Positions 9,809 to 18,255 of a DNA stretch of 38,521 bases are shown piece by piece; within the stretch, counting starts at the first letter, position 1; each line of letters starts with the position of its first letter. Source of the DNA: Methanobacterium sp. (GTDB lineage Archaea; Methanobacteriota; Methanobacteria; Methanobacteriales; Methanobacteriaceae). The notes beneath the pieces were generated by a model, which was not told the origin of the DNA, made no database searches, and worked only from the letters and a program-made list of their open reading frames with translations. The position numbers and the translations under genes were made by a program. The DNA lies in NCBI GenBank assembly GCA_015661405.1, contig JACWMK010000018.1, positions 1 through 38,521 on the forward strand, given 5' to 3'.

Positions 9809-9930
9809 AAAGTTTATTGTAATATTAATATATTTTATAATTAACAATGATTTTTACAGATATAATTATTTTTTTAAATAGTTATTTATTCTAATTAAAT
9901 TAATTTTGATTCATGGTGGAGTATTAGTAT

Positions 9931-10293
9931 ATGTTACCCATATTTAAACGTGAAAAAAAGGTTGTAAATGAGATTGAACCTGATGAAGCATTTATTATAA
10001 TTGAAAAAAAAGGTAATAATCCTAATTTTATTATTCTTGACGTACGCACTCCTAATGAATATAAAGAAGAACATTTAGAGAGTGCTCATCTTTTAAATGT
10101 TAAATCTCACAGTTTTGAAGATGAATTGGATAGAATGGATAAAAACAAGAAATATTTTATATATTGCAGAAGAGGTAAAAGGAGTATTATAGCTTGTAAT
10201 TTAATGAAGAAACATGGATTTAATGAAGTTTATAATATTACCGGTGGAATTACTAAATGGAAATCCAAAAAATTACCAGTTACAAGTGAATAA
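9931..10293 (+). CDS. Rhodanese-like domain protein
   Basis: A 120-residue single rhodanese domain. LDVRTPNEYKEEHLESAHLL (36-55) is the CH2A-type N-terminal signature, and the active-site loop CRRGKRS (79-85) carries the catalytic Cys79. The C-terminal block YNITGGITKWKSKKLPV is the usual family ending. Such proteins move sulfane sulfur as a Cys persulfide, for thiouridine, Fe-S or other sulfur-transfer steps; the partner here is unknown. The loop is basic (two Arg, one Lys), favouring an anionic sulfur substrate. Ribosome binding site GGTGG at about 9915-9919. Convergent with the thiolase gene, sharing a hairpin at 10358-10381. Confidence 0.9.
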   Translation: MLPIFKREKKVVNEIEPDEAFIIIEKKGNNPNFIILDVRTPNEYKEEHLESAHLLNVKSHSFEDELDRMDKNKKYFIYCRRGKRSIIACNLMKKHGFNEVYNITGGITKWKSKKLPVTSE

Positions 10294-10357
10294 AAATTTA
10301 AAAAAAATTTACAAATTATTTATAATATTTAATTCTTAAAAAAAAATTTAATAATAA

Positions 10358-10381
10358 TTAAAGGAATGTTTTCTCCTTTAA
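10358..10381. terminator. Shared hairpin between convergent rhodanese and thiolase genes
   Basis: TTAAAGGA at 10358-10365 and TCCTTTAA at 10374-10381 form a perfect 8-base stem with loop ATGTTTTC, midway between two convergent genes. T-rich stretches occur on both sides, so it can serve either strand. Confidence 0.5.
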
Positions 10382-10409
10382 ATTATTTTTAAGTATGTAT
10401 CTAATTTTT

Positions 10410-11561
10410 TTAATTAGAGAGTATATGGACTGCTGCGGTTCCACCAGTTCCACCAATATTATGAGTCATACCTACTTCTATGTCTTTAACTTGTCTTTTA
10501 CCTGCTTGTCCTCGTAGTTGCCATACTATTTCAGCTGCTTGGGCTATTCCTGTTGCACCTAATGGATGTCCTCTTGATTTGAGACCACCAGATGGGTTAA
10601 CTGGTATTTGCCCGTCAATTTCAGTCATTCCATCCTCTACAAATGGACCTGCTTTTCCTTTCTCAACGAAACCTAAGTCTTCTATAGCGAGTAAACCATT
10701 AATACTGAAGCAATCATGCACTTCAACTGCATCAATATCTTTTGGTGTTAAGCCTGCCATTTTATATGCTTTTCGAGCTGCATGTACTGTTGAATCAATG
10801 GTGGTTATATCTTTCCTTTCATGTAATGCAATTGTTCCTGATGCTTGAGTTGAGGCTTTCACATATACGGGTGAGTCCGTATATTTACGAGCATCTTCAG
10901 CAGGGCAGAGAATTACAGCTGCTGCTCCATCAGTTATTGGTGAACAATCTAGTAATCTTAATGGGTCTGCCACTATACTACTATTTAAAACTTGATCTAT
11001 GGTTATTTCCATACCAAATTGTGCTAATGGATTGCGAGCACCATTTTTATGGTTAATAACACTGAACATTGCTAATTGTTCTCTAGTGGTTCCATATTCA
11101 TACATATGTCTTCTGGCGATCATAGCGTAGAGTGAAGGGAAGTTAACTCCTTGTTGAGCTTCCCATTCTTGATCAGATGCAGTAGCTACAATGGGTGTGG
11201 GATCTACTACGTCAGTCATTTTCTCTACACCGGCGGATATTACGATATCATGGTAACCTGATGCTACTGCCATGATACCACTTCTTAATGCTAATCCACC
11301 TGATGCACAGGCTGCTTCTACACGGGTACATGGGAGTGGATTTAAACCTGCTTGGTCAGCTATAAGTGATGCTATATGCTCCTGCTCTACAAATAAACCT
11401 GCGGACATGTTACCAACATACATGGCATCTAAATCTACTCCTTTAATACCGGAATCTTGGATAGCTTTCAATCCAGCTTCCGTAATCATATCTCTAAATG
11501 AAGTATCCCATAATTCTCCGAATTTAGTTTGTGATACTCCTATAATTGCAACATCTCTCAA
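10410..11561 (-). CDS. Acetyl-CoA C-acetyltransferase (archaeal thiolase)
   Basis: A 383-residue thiolase of the archaeal mevalonate type, joining two acetyl-CoA into acetoacetyl-CoA. Active-site Cys85 is in EAACASGG, His282 in VHDCFSI (where bacterial thiolases have NEAF), His332 in GHPLGATG, and the last Gly-rich block is HNIGGTGGTAAVHI. In archaea this enzyme channels product to HMG-CoA synthase in a complex bridged by a DUF35 OB-fold protein. The synthase gene lies just upstream on the same strand (102-base gap), so the pair is likely one operon. No DUF35 gene follows here. The start is TTG at 11561, chosen because GGGGGAT stands seven bases before it and no ATG fits. Confidence 0.93.
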   Translation of the reverse strand: MRDVAIIGVSQTKFGELWDTSFRDMITEAGLKAIQDSGIKGVDLDAMYVGNMSAGLFVEQEHIASLIADQAGLNPLPCTRVEAACASGGLALRSGIMAVASGYHDIVISAGVEKMTDVVDPTPIVATASDQEWEAQQGVNFPSLYAMIARRHMYEYGTTREQLAMFSVINHKNGARNPLAQFGMEITIDQVLNSSIVADPLRLLDCSPITDGAAAVILCPAEDARKYTDSPVYVKASTQASGTIALHERKDITTIDSTVHAARKAYKMAGLTPKDIDAVEVHDCFSINGLLAIEDLGFVEKGKAGPFVEDGMTEIDGQIPVNPSGGLKSRGHPLGATGIAQAAEIVWQLRGQAGKRQVKDIEVGMTHNIGGTGGTAAVHILSN

Positions 11562-11663
11562 ACTATTAATCCCCCATATAAATTTTTATTATGCATTTTC
11601 TTAAAACTCCTATAATTATTATTATTTGAAAAACTTTTAGTTAATTTAAATAATTTTTTTTTT

Positions 11664-12719
11664 TTAATATTGGGTTAAACCAGCCATTCGTAGTTTACCT
11701 TTAAATTTAGCGTAAATTGCGTAATCAACGTATTCTTTATCTTTAACCATATTCCTTACTTTAGGTGCTAACTCTCTTCTCTCTTCTATTTCATCATTTA
11801 CGGTTATGCTGAAAGCGTCACTTCCGGCACCAGAACCGTATGAAACAGCCATTATACGTTCACCTGGCTGAGCAATATCTAATATAGCTGCAAGTCCTAA
11901 TGGAGTGGCTCCTGAATAAGTATTCCCTATAAATGGAGATAAGAGACCTGTTTCATATTGTTTTTGATTAAATCCTAATTTTCTTGCAGCTCTAGTGTAA
12001 AATTTACCATTAGGTTGGTGAAATACTACATGATCATAATCTGAGGCTTCTGTACCCATTTTATCGAAAATACCTTTAGCCCCGTTTAGCACATGTTTGA
12101 AATAGGCTGGTTCACCAGTGAATCTTCCACCATGTTTAGGATAAGGTTTTCCTTCCCGTCTATAAAAATCTGGTGTGTCTGATGTGTAACTGAAGGTACC
12201 TTCAAAATCAGCTAAGGTATTATTTTTTCCTATTATATAAGCTGCTCCACCGGCTGATGCAGTGTATTCTAAAGCATCACTAGGTGCACCTTGAGCAGTA
12301 TCAGCTCCAACAGCTAATCCATATTCTATTAAATCTGATTCAACAAGCCCCATAACTATTTGCATTGCAGCAGTACCAGCTTTACATGCGAATTCAAGGT
12401 CAGCTGCAGTTAAATTAGGTGTAGCTTCTACGGCTTCTGCTACTATAGTGGCAGTTGGTTTCACTGCATATGGATGTGATTCTGAACCTACATAAACGGC
12501 TTCAATTTTTTGAGGGTCTATTAAAGCTCTTTTAAGTGCATATCTTGAAGCTTCAACTGATATTGTTGCTGTATCTTCATCGGGAGCTGGTACAGATTTT
12601 TCTTGTAAAATTAATCCTTTAGATATAGCAGCTGGGTCATCACCCCAAACTTTAGCGATTTCTTCAACTTTTATTCTATATGATGGTATATGAACTCCAT
12701 ATCCTACAATTCCTGACAT
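11664..12719 (-). CDS. Hydroxymethylglutaryl-CoA synthase
   Basis: A 351-residue archaeal HMG-CoA synthase. It condenses acetoacetyl-CoA with acetyl-CoA to HMG-CoA, the committed precursor of mevalonate and archaeal isoprenoid lipids. Catalytic residues visible: Glu80 in GSESHPYA, nucleophile Cys112 in FACKAGTAA, and His234 in VFHQPNGKF. The N-terminus GIVGYGVHIPSYRI and the C-terminal GSGAGSDAFSI are family blocks. Length is normal. It is the first gene of the mevalonate pair with the thiolase at 10410-11561. No strong ribosome binding site is evident at the ATG (GGATAGTGAT lies just upstream). A perfect 10-base inverted repeat at 12779-12806 lies about 60 bases upstream. Confidence 0.96.
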   Translation of the reverse strand: MSGIVGYGVHIPSYRIKVEEIAKVWGDDPAAISKGLILQEKSVPAPDEDTATISVEASRYALKRALIDPQKIEAVYVGSESHPYAVKPTATIVAEAVEATPNLTAADLEFACKAGTAAMQIVMGLVESDLIEYGLAVGADTAQGAPSDALEYTASAGGAAYIIGKNNTLADFEGTFSYTSDTPDFYRREGKPYPKHGGRFTGEPAYFKHVLNGAKGIFDKMGTEASDYDHVVFHQPNGKFYTRAARKLGFNQKQYETGLLSPFIGNTYSGATPLGLAAILDIAQPGERIMAVSYGSGAGSDAFSITVNDEIEERRELAPKVRNMVKDKEYVDYAIYAKFKGKLRMAGLTQY

Positions 12720-12778
12720 TTAATATCACTATCCAATTTTTTTTGAATAAATAAGTTTTTATTTATTTTCTTATTTTA

Positions 12779-12806
12779 AATCCTAAATGATTAATTATTT
12801 AGGATT
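12779..12806. repeat. Perfect inverted repeat upstream of HMG-CoA synthase
   Basis: AATCCTAAAT (12779-12788) and ATTTAGGATT (12797-12806) are exact inverses separated by eight bases. The element lies between the end of the 123-residue gene (12981) and the start of the HMG-CoA synthase (12719). On the minus strand it is not followed by a T-run, so an operator or RNA structure is more likely than a terminator. Confidence 0.45.
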
Positions 12807-12980
12807 ATTTTTTTCGTTTAAATATTCGGAATATAAAAATAAATTATTCCTATAATAAGTCTTTAAAAATGATTTCCATTTTGAATATTAATTTATATTC
12901 AAAAAATATAATGTTTAAATTTATTTGTCTAATTCGTCTTTATAAAACTTTGTATATAAATAAAATTTATAATGAATTAT

Positions 12981-13352
12981 TTAAATAAAATCTAATAATT
13001 TATTTATATCTAATTTATCCACATCATCCATATCTACCATACCATACTTATTATATAAATTTTCAAAATCCTGAACTTCTAGTATATTATATAATGAAAT
13101 ATTATCTTCTAATTCTATATTTTTTTCTGTTTTTAATTCCTCTAATTCTATTATACATGTTTCTAGAAATTCCTCAGGATCTTTCATTTCTAAAAGTTTA
13201 TTAATTAACTTATTATCAGTTTTAAAAGATTTTTTTGTATCTAAACCTTCGAAGAAGAATTTTTCATACATTCTCTCCTGATTTATAAATTTATAAATTA
13301 AGATAAGTTTCTCCTGTAATTCCTGTATTTCATTCTGATTTAAATCCACCAT
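12981..13352 (-). CDS. Hypothetical acidic helical protein
   Basis: A 123-residue protein that I do not recognise. It is rich in Glu, Asp, Lys and Leu, has no membrane segment, signal peptide or cysteine pair, and is predicted largely helical: a first helix at about 5-30, another at 66-95 (EEFLETCIIELEELK), and an acidic end with VDMDDVDKLDINKLLDF. The ATG is preceded by GGGGG about 10 bases upstream, which is a good sign of a real gene. It reads on the same strand as HMG-CoA synthase, but 261 bases separate them. Base composition is like the flanking DNA. Function unknown. Confidence 0.65.
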   Translation of the reverse strand: MVDLNQNEIQELQEKLILIYKFINQERMYEKFFFEGLDTKKSFKTDNKLINKLLEMKDPEEFLETCIIELEELKTEKNIELEDNISLYNILEVQDFENLYNKYGMVDMDDVDKLDINKLLDFI

Positions 13353-13476
13353 TACTTAATTACCCCCTACTAGATGTATTTGAAAGTTAAAAAAAAATGC
13401 GATAAATTTTAAATGTATTTTGTATGAATTTAAAATAAATGCTTTGATTATATTAAAATAAGTTAATCTAGAGATT

Positions 13477-13893
13477 TTATTTATCCATTAAAGATTGGAG
13501 TGTATCTTTTTTACGATATGCTAGTCCTTGGAATACTGCGACTAGATCTCCTTCTTCATCACTAATATCCACAGTGTAGGTTGCGAGTTTAGGGTTACTG
13601 GATAACTCCCTTGCTTCAGCGGTGATTTTACCCTTATTTACAGCTTTCATAAAAGTTATACTAACATTTATAGCTACGGTAACGTTTCCATGACTATTAG
13701 CAGCTACTGCAAAGGCAAAATCAGCTAATGTGAATAATGTCCCTCCATGAACTGTTTTAACACCATTTAAATGATTTTCAGTGATAAGCATTTCTGTTTT
13801 AGCATATCCTGGTGAAATATCCACAATTTTTATGTCACAATAAGCTGCGAATTCATCTCGTTTGAAAAATTCTCTTAATTCCTCTATTTTCAT
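13477..13893 (-). CDS. PaaI-like hot-dog thioesterase
   Basis: A 138-residue hot-dog fold protein of the PaaI/4HBT group, expected to hydrolyse an acyl-CoA thioester in the cytoplasm. The signature is VHGGTLFTLADFAFAVA (48-64), with His49-Gly50-Gly51 and the catalytic acid Asp58. The last strand block VAVFQGLAYRKKD fits the family, as does the length. The substrate cannot be told. The start ATG has AGGT about 10 bases upstream. Its neighbour upstream on the same strand is msrA (57-base gap), so the two may be co-transcribed without an obvious functional link. Confidence 0.9.
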   Translation of the reverse strand: MKIEELREFFKRDEFAAYCDIKIVDISPGYAKTEMLITENHLNGVKTVHGGTLFTLADFAFAVAANSHGNVTVAINVSITFMKAVNKGKITAEARELSSNPKLATYTVDISDEEGDLVAVFQGLAYRKKDTLQSLMDK

Positions 13894-13950
13894 AAAAATA
13901 ACCTAATAAATGATAATGAATTAAAAAATAAATATAGTATGTAGAATTAT

Positions 13951-14439
13951 TTAAAATCTACAACTCTTTTTACCTCTCTTCATTAAGTATTGTTGATGAT
14001 AATTTTCAGCAGGATAAAATTTTGGAGCTGGAATTATTTGTGTTACAATCTCTCGGTCATATTCACTTGATTCTTGTAGTTTTTCTTTAGATGATTCTGC
14101 AAGTTTTTTTTGATTCTCATTATAATAAAAGATTACTGAACGGTACTGGTCACCAATATCTGGGCCTTGCCTGTTTAAAGTGGTAGGGTCATGTTTTTGC
14201 CAGAAAACATTTAATAAATCTCCGTAAGATATAATTTTAGGATCAAATGTTACTTCTACGGTCTCGGCATGCCCTGTAGTTCCACTGCAAACATCATTAT
14301 AGGTCGGATTATCAGTTACACCACCCATATAACCTACAGTTGTTGATATTACTCCATTAAGGCATCTGAAAGCTTCCTCTACACCCCAAAAACATCCCGC
14401 AGCAAAACTTGCTTTTTCATATTTGTTTTCATCGGTCAT
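13951..14439 (-). CDS. msrA: Peptide methionine sulfoxide reductase MsrA
   Basis: A 162-residue MsrA that repairs S-epimers of methionine sulfoxide in oxidised proteins. The catalytic Cys16 is in the hallmark GCFWG, followed by the conserved TTVGYMGG, TTGHAETVEV, HDPTT and DIGDQYRS blocks. The family usually has DxGTQYRS, so the Asp for Thr is a small variation. A second Cys160 in GKKSCRF can act as the resolving cysteine. Length is normal for a single-domain MsrA; no MsrB domain is fused. The ribosome binding site GAGGGGATAG stands upstream of the ATG. Suits an anaerobe that meets occasional oxygen. Confidence 0.97.
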   Translation of the reverse strand: MTDENKYEKASFAAGCFWGVEEAFRCLNGVISTTVGYMGGVTDNPTYNDVCSGTTGHAETVEVTFDPKIISYGDLLNVFWQKHDPTTLNRQGPDIGDQYRSVIFYYNENQKKLAESSKEKLQESSEYDREIVTQIIPAPKFYPAENYHQQYLMKRGKKSCRF

Positions 14440-14560
14440 AACAAAACCTATCCCCTCAACTCATTCTTCATCTAATTAATGTTATGTTTTTATAAAAGTA
14501 AATAATTTTCCAAAAAAAATTGAATCAAGTTATACAGGGTGAATCTATTGATTATAAATA

Positions 14561-15997
14561 TTATTCATCAGGAATGTTCTTAATTACTTCTTCTTCTCCG
14601 GTTCCATGTTCTCCAGTGAGGTGACTATGCCTCCGACCATAGAAGTAGTATATAATTAATCCTATAGCCAGCCACACTACGAATCGTAGTAGTGTTACTG
14701 ATGGTAATTCAATAACTAAACCTAAAGCAGATATTATAGCTAGAATGGGAACCCAGGGGAGGTATGGTGTTTTAAATGGGCGTTTTATATCTGGTCTAGT
14801 TCTTCTTAAAACTAATACTGATGCTGATACCATTATAAAAGCAGCTAAGGTTCCAATATTCACTAATTCAGCAATATCAGTTATCGGGAGAAACGCTGCT
14901 AAAACTGCTGCAACTACACCTACAAGCATTATTCCATTAATTGGTGTTTTAAATGTTTTATGAAGTTTAGTGAAGAATGGTGGTAGTAAACCATCCCTAG
15001 CCATTGCAAAGAATACTCTACTCTGTCCAAAGAAACCTACTAATATTACACTGGTAAGTCCTGCTAATGCTCCTACAGATACCACTATATCTGCCCAGTG
15101 AATACCAGCAAAGTTAAGGGCGTAAGCTACTGGGGCGGCGATTCCTAGTTCGTAATATGGAACCATACCATTTAACACAAAAGTTACTATTATATAGAGT
15201 ATACTGGCAACGATTAGGGATCCTAAAATTGCAATGGGAAAGGTTCTCTGAGGGTTTTTAACTTCTTCTGCTGCAGTGGTGATAGCGTCAAAGCCTATAT
15301 AAGCAAAGAATATAATAGCAGCACCTTTAAATATACCTATATAACCGTAAGGTAGGAAAGGATGGTAATTAGCTGGATGAATATAATTCACCCCTATGGC
15401 TATGAATAATAGTACAACGAATATTTTAATCATTACTATGAGTGAATTAAATTGTGCACTAAGTTTGGTACCACGAATTAATATTAAACTTATAATTCCT
15501 ATAATTAGAACTGCGGGGAGGTTGATGAATCCCCCTGCTACTCCTGGTGGATTTAAGAGTTGAGGTGGTAAATTTATTCCTAATGTTGATATTATACTAA
15601 CCATGTAACCTGACCAACCTACAGCTAATGCAGTTACAATTAAAGTGTATTCTAATATTAGGTCCCAGCCTATGATCCAAGCGAATAATTCTCCTAATGT
15701 TACATAACTATAAGTATAAGCACTACCTGCTACTGGTACCATTGATGCGAATTCAGCGTAGCAAAGAGCAGTGAATAAACAGGCTAAACCTGCAAATACG
15801 AATGATAAAATGAGAGCAGGTCCAGCGTAATCAGCTGATGCAACACCGGTTAGTATAAAGATACCGGCACCTATAATTGCACCTAAACCCATTAAAAAAA
15901 GTGCTGGTGTTCCTAAAACTTTTACAAGACCCTTTTCACTTTCACTAATCTCTAATAAATGACTTATAGGTTTTTTCCAGAAGAGTCTGCGAGTCAT
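14561..15997 (-). CDS. APC-family amino acid permease (CAT type)
   Basis: A 478-residue transporter of the amino acid-polyamine-organocation superfamily, closest in layout to cationic amino acid transporters. The first helix carries GLGAIIGAGIFILTG (37-51), the substrate- and ion-binding break of the APC fold; helix 3 has CYAEFASMVPVAGSAYTYSY, and FAYIGFDAITTAAEEVKNPQRTFP is the helix 6 and loop signature. About 12 membrane helices, with a short polar C-terminus rich in Glu. The substrate is probably a neutral or cationic amino acid, taken up by proton exchange; specificity cannot be read. AGGAAT precedes the ATG. It shares a divergent intergenic region with the DUF169 gene that contains a palindrome at 16119-16140. 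Confidence 0.93.
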   Translation of the reverse strand: MTRRLFWKKPISHLLEISESEKGLVKVLGTPALFLMGLGAIIGAGIFILTGVASADYAGPALILSFVFAGLACLFTALCYAEFASMVPVAGSAYTYSYVTLGELFAWIIGWDLILEYTLIVTALAVGWSGYMVSIISTLGINLPPQLLNPPGVAGGFINLPAVLIIGIISLILIRGTKLSAQFNSLIVMIKIFVVLLFIAIGVNYIHPANYHPFLPYGYIGIFKGAAIIFFAYIGFDAITTAAEEVKNPQRTFPIAILGSLIVASILYIIVTFVLNGMVPYYELGIAAPVAYALNFAGIHWADIVVSVGALAGLTSVILVGFFGQSRVFFAMARDGLLPPFFTKLHKTFKTPINGIMLVGVVAAVLAAFLPITDIAELVNIGTLAAFIMVSASVLVLRRTRPDIKRPFKTPYLPWVPILAIISALGLVIELPSVTLLRFVVWLAIGLIIYYFYGRRHSHLTGEHGTGEEEVIKNIPDE

Positions 15998-16118
15998 AGA
16001 TAAAAATATTCCTTTTTTTTAAGCTAATATTTTTTAAGCTAATAATTATTTTGGAAATTATAAAATGTTAGAAGGTAGATTTTATTAATCTATTATTATG
16101 TGTTTTTTGTTTTTGGAT

Positions 16119-16140
16119 AATATTAAATGTATTTAATATT
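16119..16140. promoter_or_regulatory. 22-base palindrome in the divergent permease/DUF169 promoter region
   Basis: AATATTAAAT (16119-16128) and ATTTAATATT (16131-16140) are exact inverses around GT. The element is about 122 bases from the permease start and 150 from the DUF169 start. It is all A/T outside the centre, so chance is a real alternative, but a 10+10 perfect match between two divergent genes is a plausible operator. Confidence 0.35.
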
Positions 16141-16280
16141 GAATTGAACATTTTTAAGAGGGATATTTCCTAAGATTCAGATTTCTTTTTGTTAAAAAAA
16201 ATAGGTTATTATATTAAAAGATTGATAAACCTGATTTAATTAATGGTTTAATAAATAAATTTTTTTTTATAGAAAAATGA

Positions 16281-16290
16281 GGTTATAACC
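16281..16290 (+). promoter_or_regulatory. Palindromic ribosome binding site before the DUF169 gene
   Basis: GGTTATAACC is a perfect 10-base palindrome that abuts the ATG and overlaps the GAGGT ribosome binding site (16279-16283). It could be a dyad for a repressor, or simply coincidence. Confidence 0.3.
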
Positions 16291-16974
16291 ATGTATCAGG
16301 AATTAGGACAAAAGTTAATTAATATTTTAGGGCTTGAAAATACTCCGGTGGCTATTAAATGGTCAGTTAGGGAGCCTCGAAATATTGAGAAGGAAAAGGG
16401 TAAATCTAGATTCTGCGCGAAAATTAGTAAAGCTATGAATGGTGAAATATTCTATTCAACCGTGGAGGAAGAGGAATGTGGTGGTGGTATGAGGTATTCT
16501 GGATTGAAGGATCCTAATGAATTACCAGCTAATATGCGTAGTGGTTCCTTCCTTATACCTAGAGGGGTTTTTAAGAGTGTTCCAGCTTTTCAACGTGCTG
16601 GAACCCATAATCCTGCAATAGAATCTGGAATTTTTCATGCAGTACTTTTTGCACCATTAACGAAAGCTGACTTCGATCCTGATGTTATATTCATTATTTG
16701 CGAAGCTAAACAAGGTATGACTTTATTGCATGCTAATGCATTTGATTCCGGTGCTGAAGCCTTGGGTGCGGGTATAGGTCCTATATGTTGCACGATGGCA
16801 TCTAAACCTTACTTAACTGGGGAGGTTACTTATGGTTTTGCAGATGTAGGATCAAGAAATTTTATGGATATTAAACCAGAGGAGGTAATAGTTAGCATTC
16901 CGGCTCCGGAATTGAAAAGAATTGTAGGTAATATGGAGGAAATGCAGACTAAAAAATTCTTCCAAGAACATTAA
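16291..16974 (+). CDS. DUF169 family protein
   Basis: A 227-residue soluble protein of the DUF169 family, common in methanogens and anaerobes and of unknown activity. Visible family marks are the opening GLENTPVAIKW, Cys42 in RFCAKI, Cys63 in EEEECGGGMRYSG, the basic-hydrophobic middle with PAFQRAG and FAPLTKADFDPDVI, and GIGPICCTMASKPYLTG with the Cys166-Cys167 pair. The conserved cysteines suggest metal or cofactor binding, which is inference. The start ATG at 16291 is preceded by GAGGT in a palindrome. A T-run after the gene (about 17008-17014) can end transcription. Monocistronic. Confidence 0.9.
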   Translation: MYQELGQKLINILGLENTPVAIKWSVREPRNIEKEKGKSRFCAKISKAMNGEIFYSTVEEEECGGGMRYSGLKDPNELPANMRSGSFLIPRGVFKSVPAFQRAGTHNPAIESGIFHAVLFAPLTKADFDPDVIFIICEAKQGMTLLHANAFDSGAEALGAGIGPICCTMASKPYLTGEVTYGFADVGSRNFMDIKPEEVIVSIPAPELKRIVGNMEEMQTKKFFQEH

Positions 16975-17034
16975 AAATTAGATTATTTAATTTTATTACT
17001 TTTAATTCTTTTTTTAGGATGCATTTATATAAAC

Positions 17035-17493
17035 TTATTTAGGGTTTTGGTAATATTGTATTACTTGTCCATTATTAGCATTAACATCTACATAACCCAT
17101 TAATTGACCTGTATCATCATTCATAATGGTTATAACATATTCTAATTGATTAGGGTTTGATCCGTACATTACTAATTCTACTGAACCTGGTGTATTTGCT
17201 ACTGAGAGTGGAAACTTGATAAATCCTTCATGACTTGTTGCATATTGTAATGCTATGTTTATAGCTTCATTTTGACTGATTTTTGCACTGGAATTATTAT
17301 TTATTGTTGATTGGTTTATAGATTGATTTAATGTTATATTACTGGTATTTGTATTGTTATTGGTAATTGTGGGATGATCCACACTAGTATAATAAATGTA
17401 ACCCACTGCCGCGGCTAATAAGACAGCTAAAATTATTATTATATATAATAATATATTAGGGGATAATTGTTCCATTTGAGATTTCTTTGTCAT
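17035..17493 (-). CDS. Membrane-anchored PepSY-like protein
   Basis: A 152-residue protein with one N-terminal membrane helix (about 14-37, NILLYIIIILAVLLAAAVGY), then an Asn/Thr/Ser linker (43-70) that is likely glycosylated outside the cell, and a C-terminal PepSY-type domain: SQNEAINIALQYA, the strand YVITIMND, and the closing block GYVDVNANNGQVIQYYQ. PepSY domains often inhibit or chaperone peptidases; none is encoded next to it. Small anchored PepSY proteins are repeated in Methanobacteriales genomes. No clear ribosome binding site; the ATG follows an A/T-rich stretch and may be leaderless. Confidence 0.75.
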   Translation of the reverse strand: MTKKSQMEQLSPNILLYIIIILAVLLAAAVGYIYYTSVDHPTITNNNTNTSNITLNQSINQSTINNNSSAKISQNEAINIALQYATSHEGFIKFPLSVANTPGSVELVMYGSNPNQLEYVITIMNDDTGQLMGYVDVNANNGQVIQYYQNPK

Positions 17494-17740
17494 AAAAAAA
17501 AAATTAGATTTAACTTTTGATTATTATTTTTTTTTTAAATATACTAAATGTAAAAAATATAAATTTTTCTTTTAAGGTGAAAAAAATATTATATATTATT
17601 TTTTACTATAAATTTATAAAATTTAATTTGAATATAATAGTATATAGAATTGATCTAAAAAAAATTAATATAAATTTTTCTCCCAGATAATTATCTTATT
17701 GAAAAAAAATCCTTATATTTAAAACTGAGATGATAATTGT

Positions 17741-18205
17741 ATGGTTGGTTTTATTCTAATTTCTAAATGGAGTAGTAAACTGTCTTCTATTGTGGGTAAG
17801 TTAGTTAAAAATATAGCTGATAAAAAGGCTGTAGATGCATTGATTCCGATTCTCAAGGAGAATGGGGATGTTTCTCGTTTTTATGAATCATTAACTTCAT
17901 GGATGATATATAATCCTCATTCAGTTGATTTATATCTTGATGCTTCAATTGATAAAGAATATTTTGTACGTTATATGGCTGCTAAAGCTTTAGTTAATAT
18001 TGGTACTGCTCCTGCTATTAATGCGTTGATTAAGATTTTAGAAAATGGTGATGAATCTAAACGTGAAATTGCAGCTACTGTTTTAGGTGACTCTAAAAGT
18101 GAATGTGTAATAACTGTGCTGGTTAATGCTGAAAAGGATAGTAATGAAGCAGTGCATAAAGCTGCTCGGAAATCGTTGATGAAGTTAAAATCTACTGATT
18201 TATGA
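17741..18205 (+). CDS. HEAT-repeat protein
   Basis: A 154-residue helical repeat protein. Two to three HEAT units of the PBS-lyase type are visible, the best being VRYMAAKALVNIGTAPAINALIKILENGDESKREIAATVLG (about 76-117) and a second ending AVHKAARKSLMKL. Such scaffolds bind other proteins. The N-terminal third (1-60) also has HEAT-like spacing, with DKKAVDALIPIL. It lies 50 bases before a second plus-strand gene of unknown function that starts at 18256, so the two are likely one transcript. The ATG start has GAGATGAT upstream. Confidence 0.75.
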   Translation: MVGFILISKWSSKLSSIVGKLVKNIADKKAVDALIPILKENGDVSRFYESLTSWMIYNPHSVDLYLDASIDKEYFVRYMAAKALVNIGTAPAINALIKILENGDESKREIAATVLGDSKSECVITVLVNAEKDSNEAVHKAARKSLMKLKSTDL

Positions 18206-18255
18206 TTCATTAATTCAAAAAAAATTTATAAATATAATTGTGGAGGTTGTCTAAA

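Noticed and set aside
10480..11056. Plus-strand open frames across the thiolase gene
   Set aside because: Shadow frames; the minus-strand product has all thiolase active-site residues.
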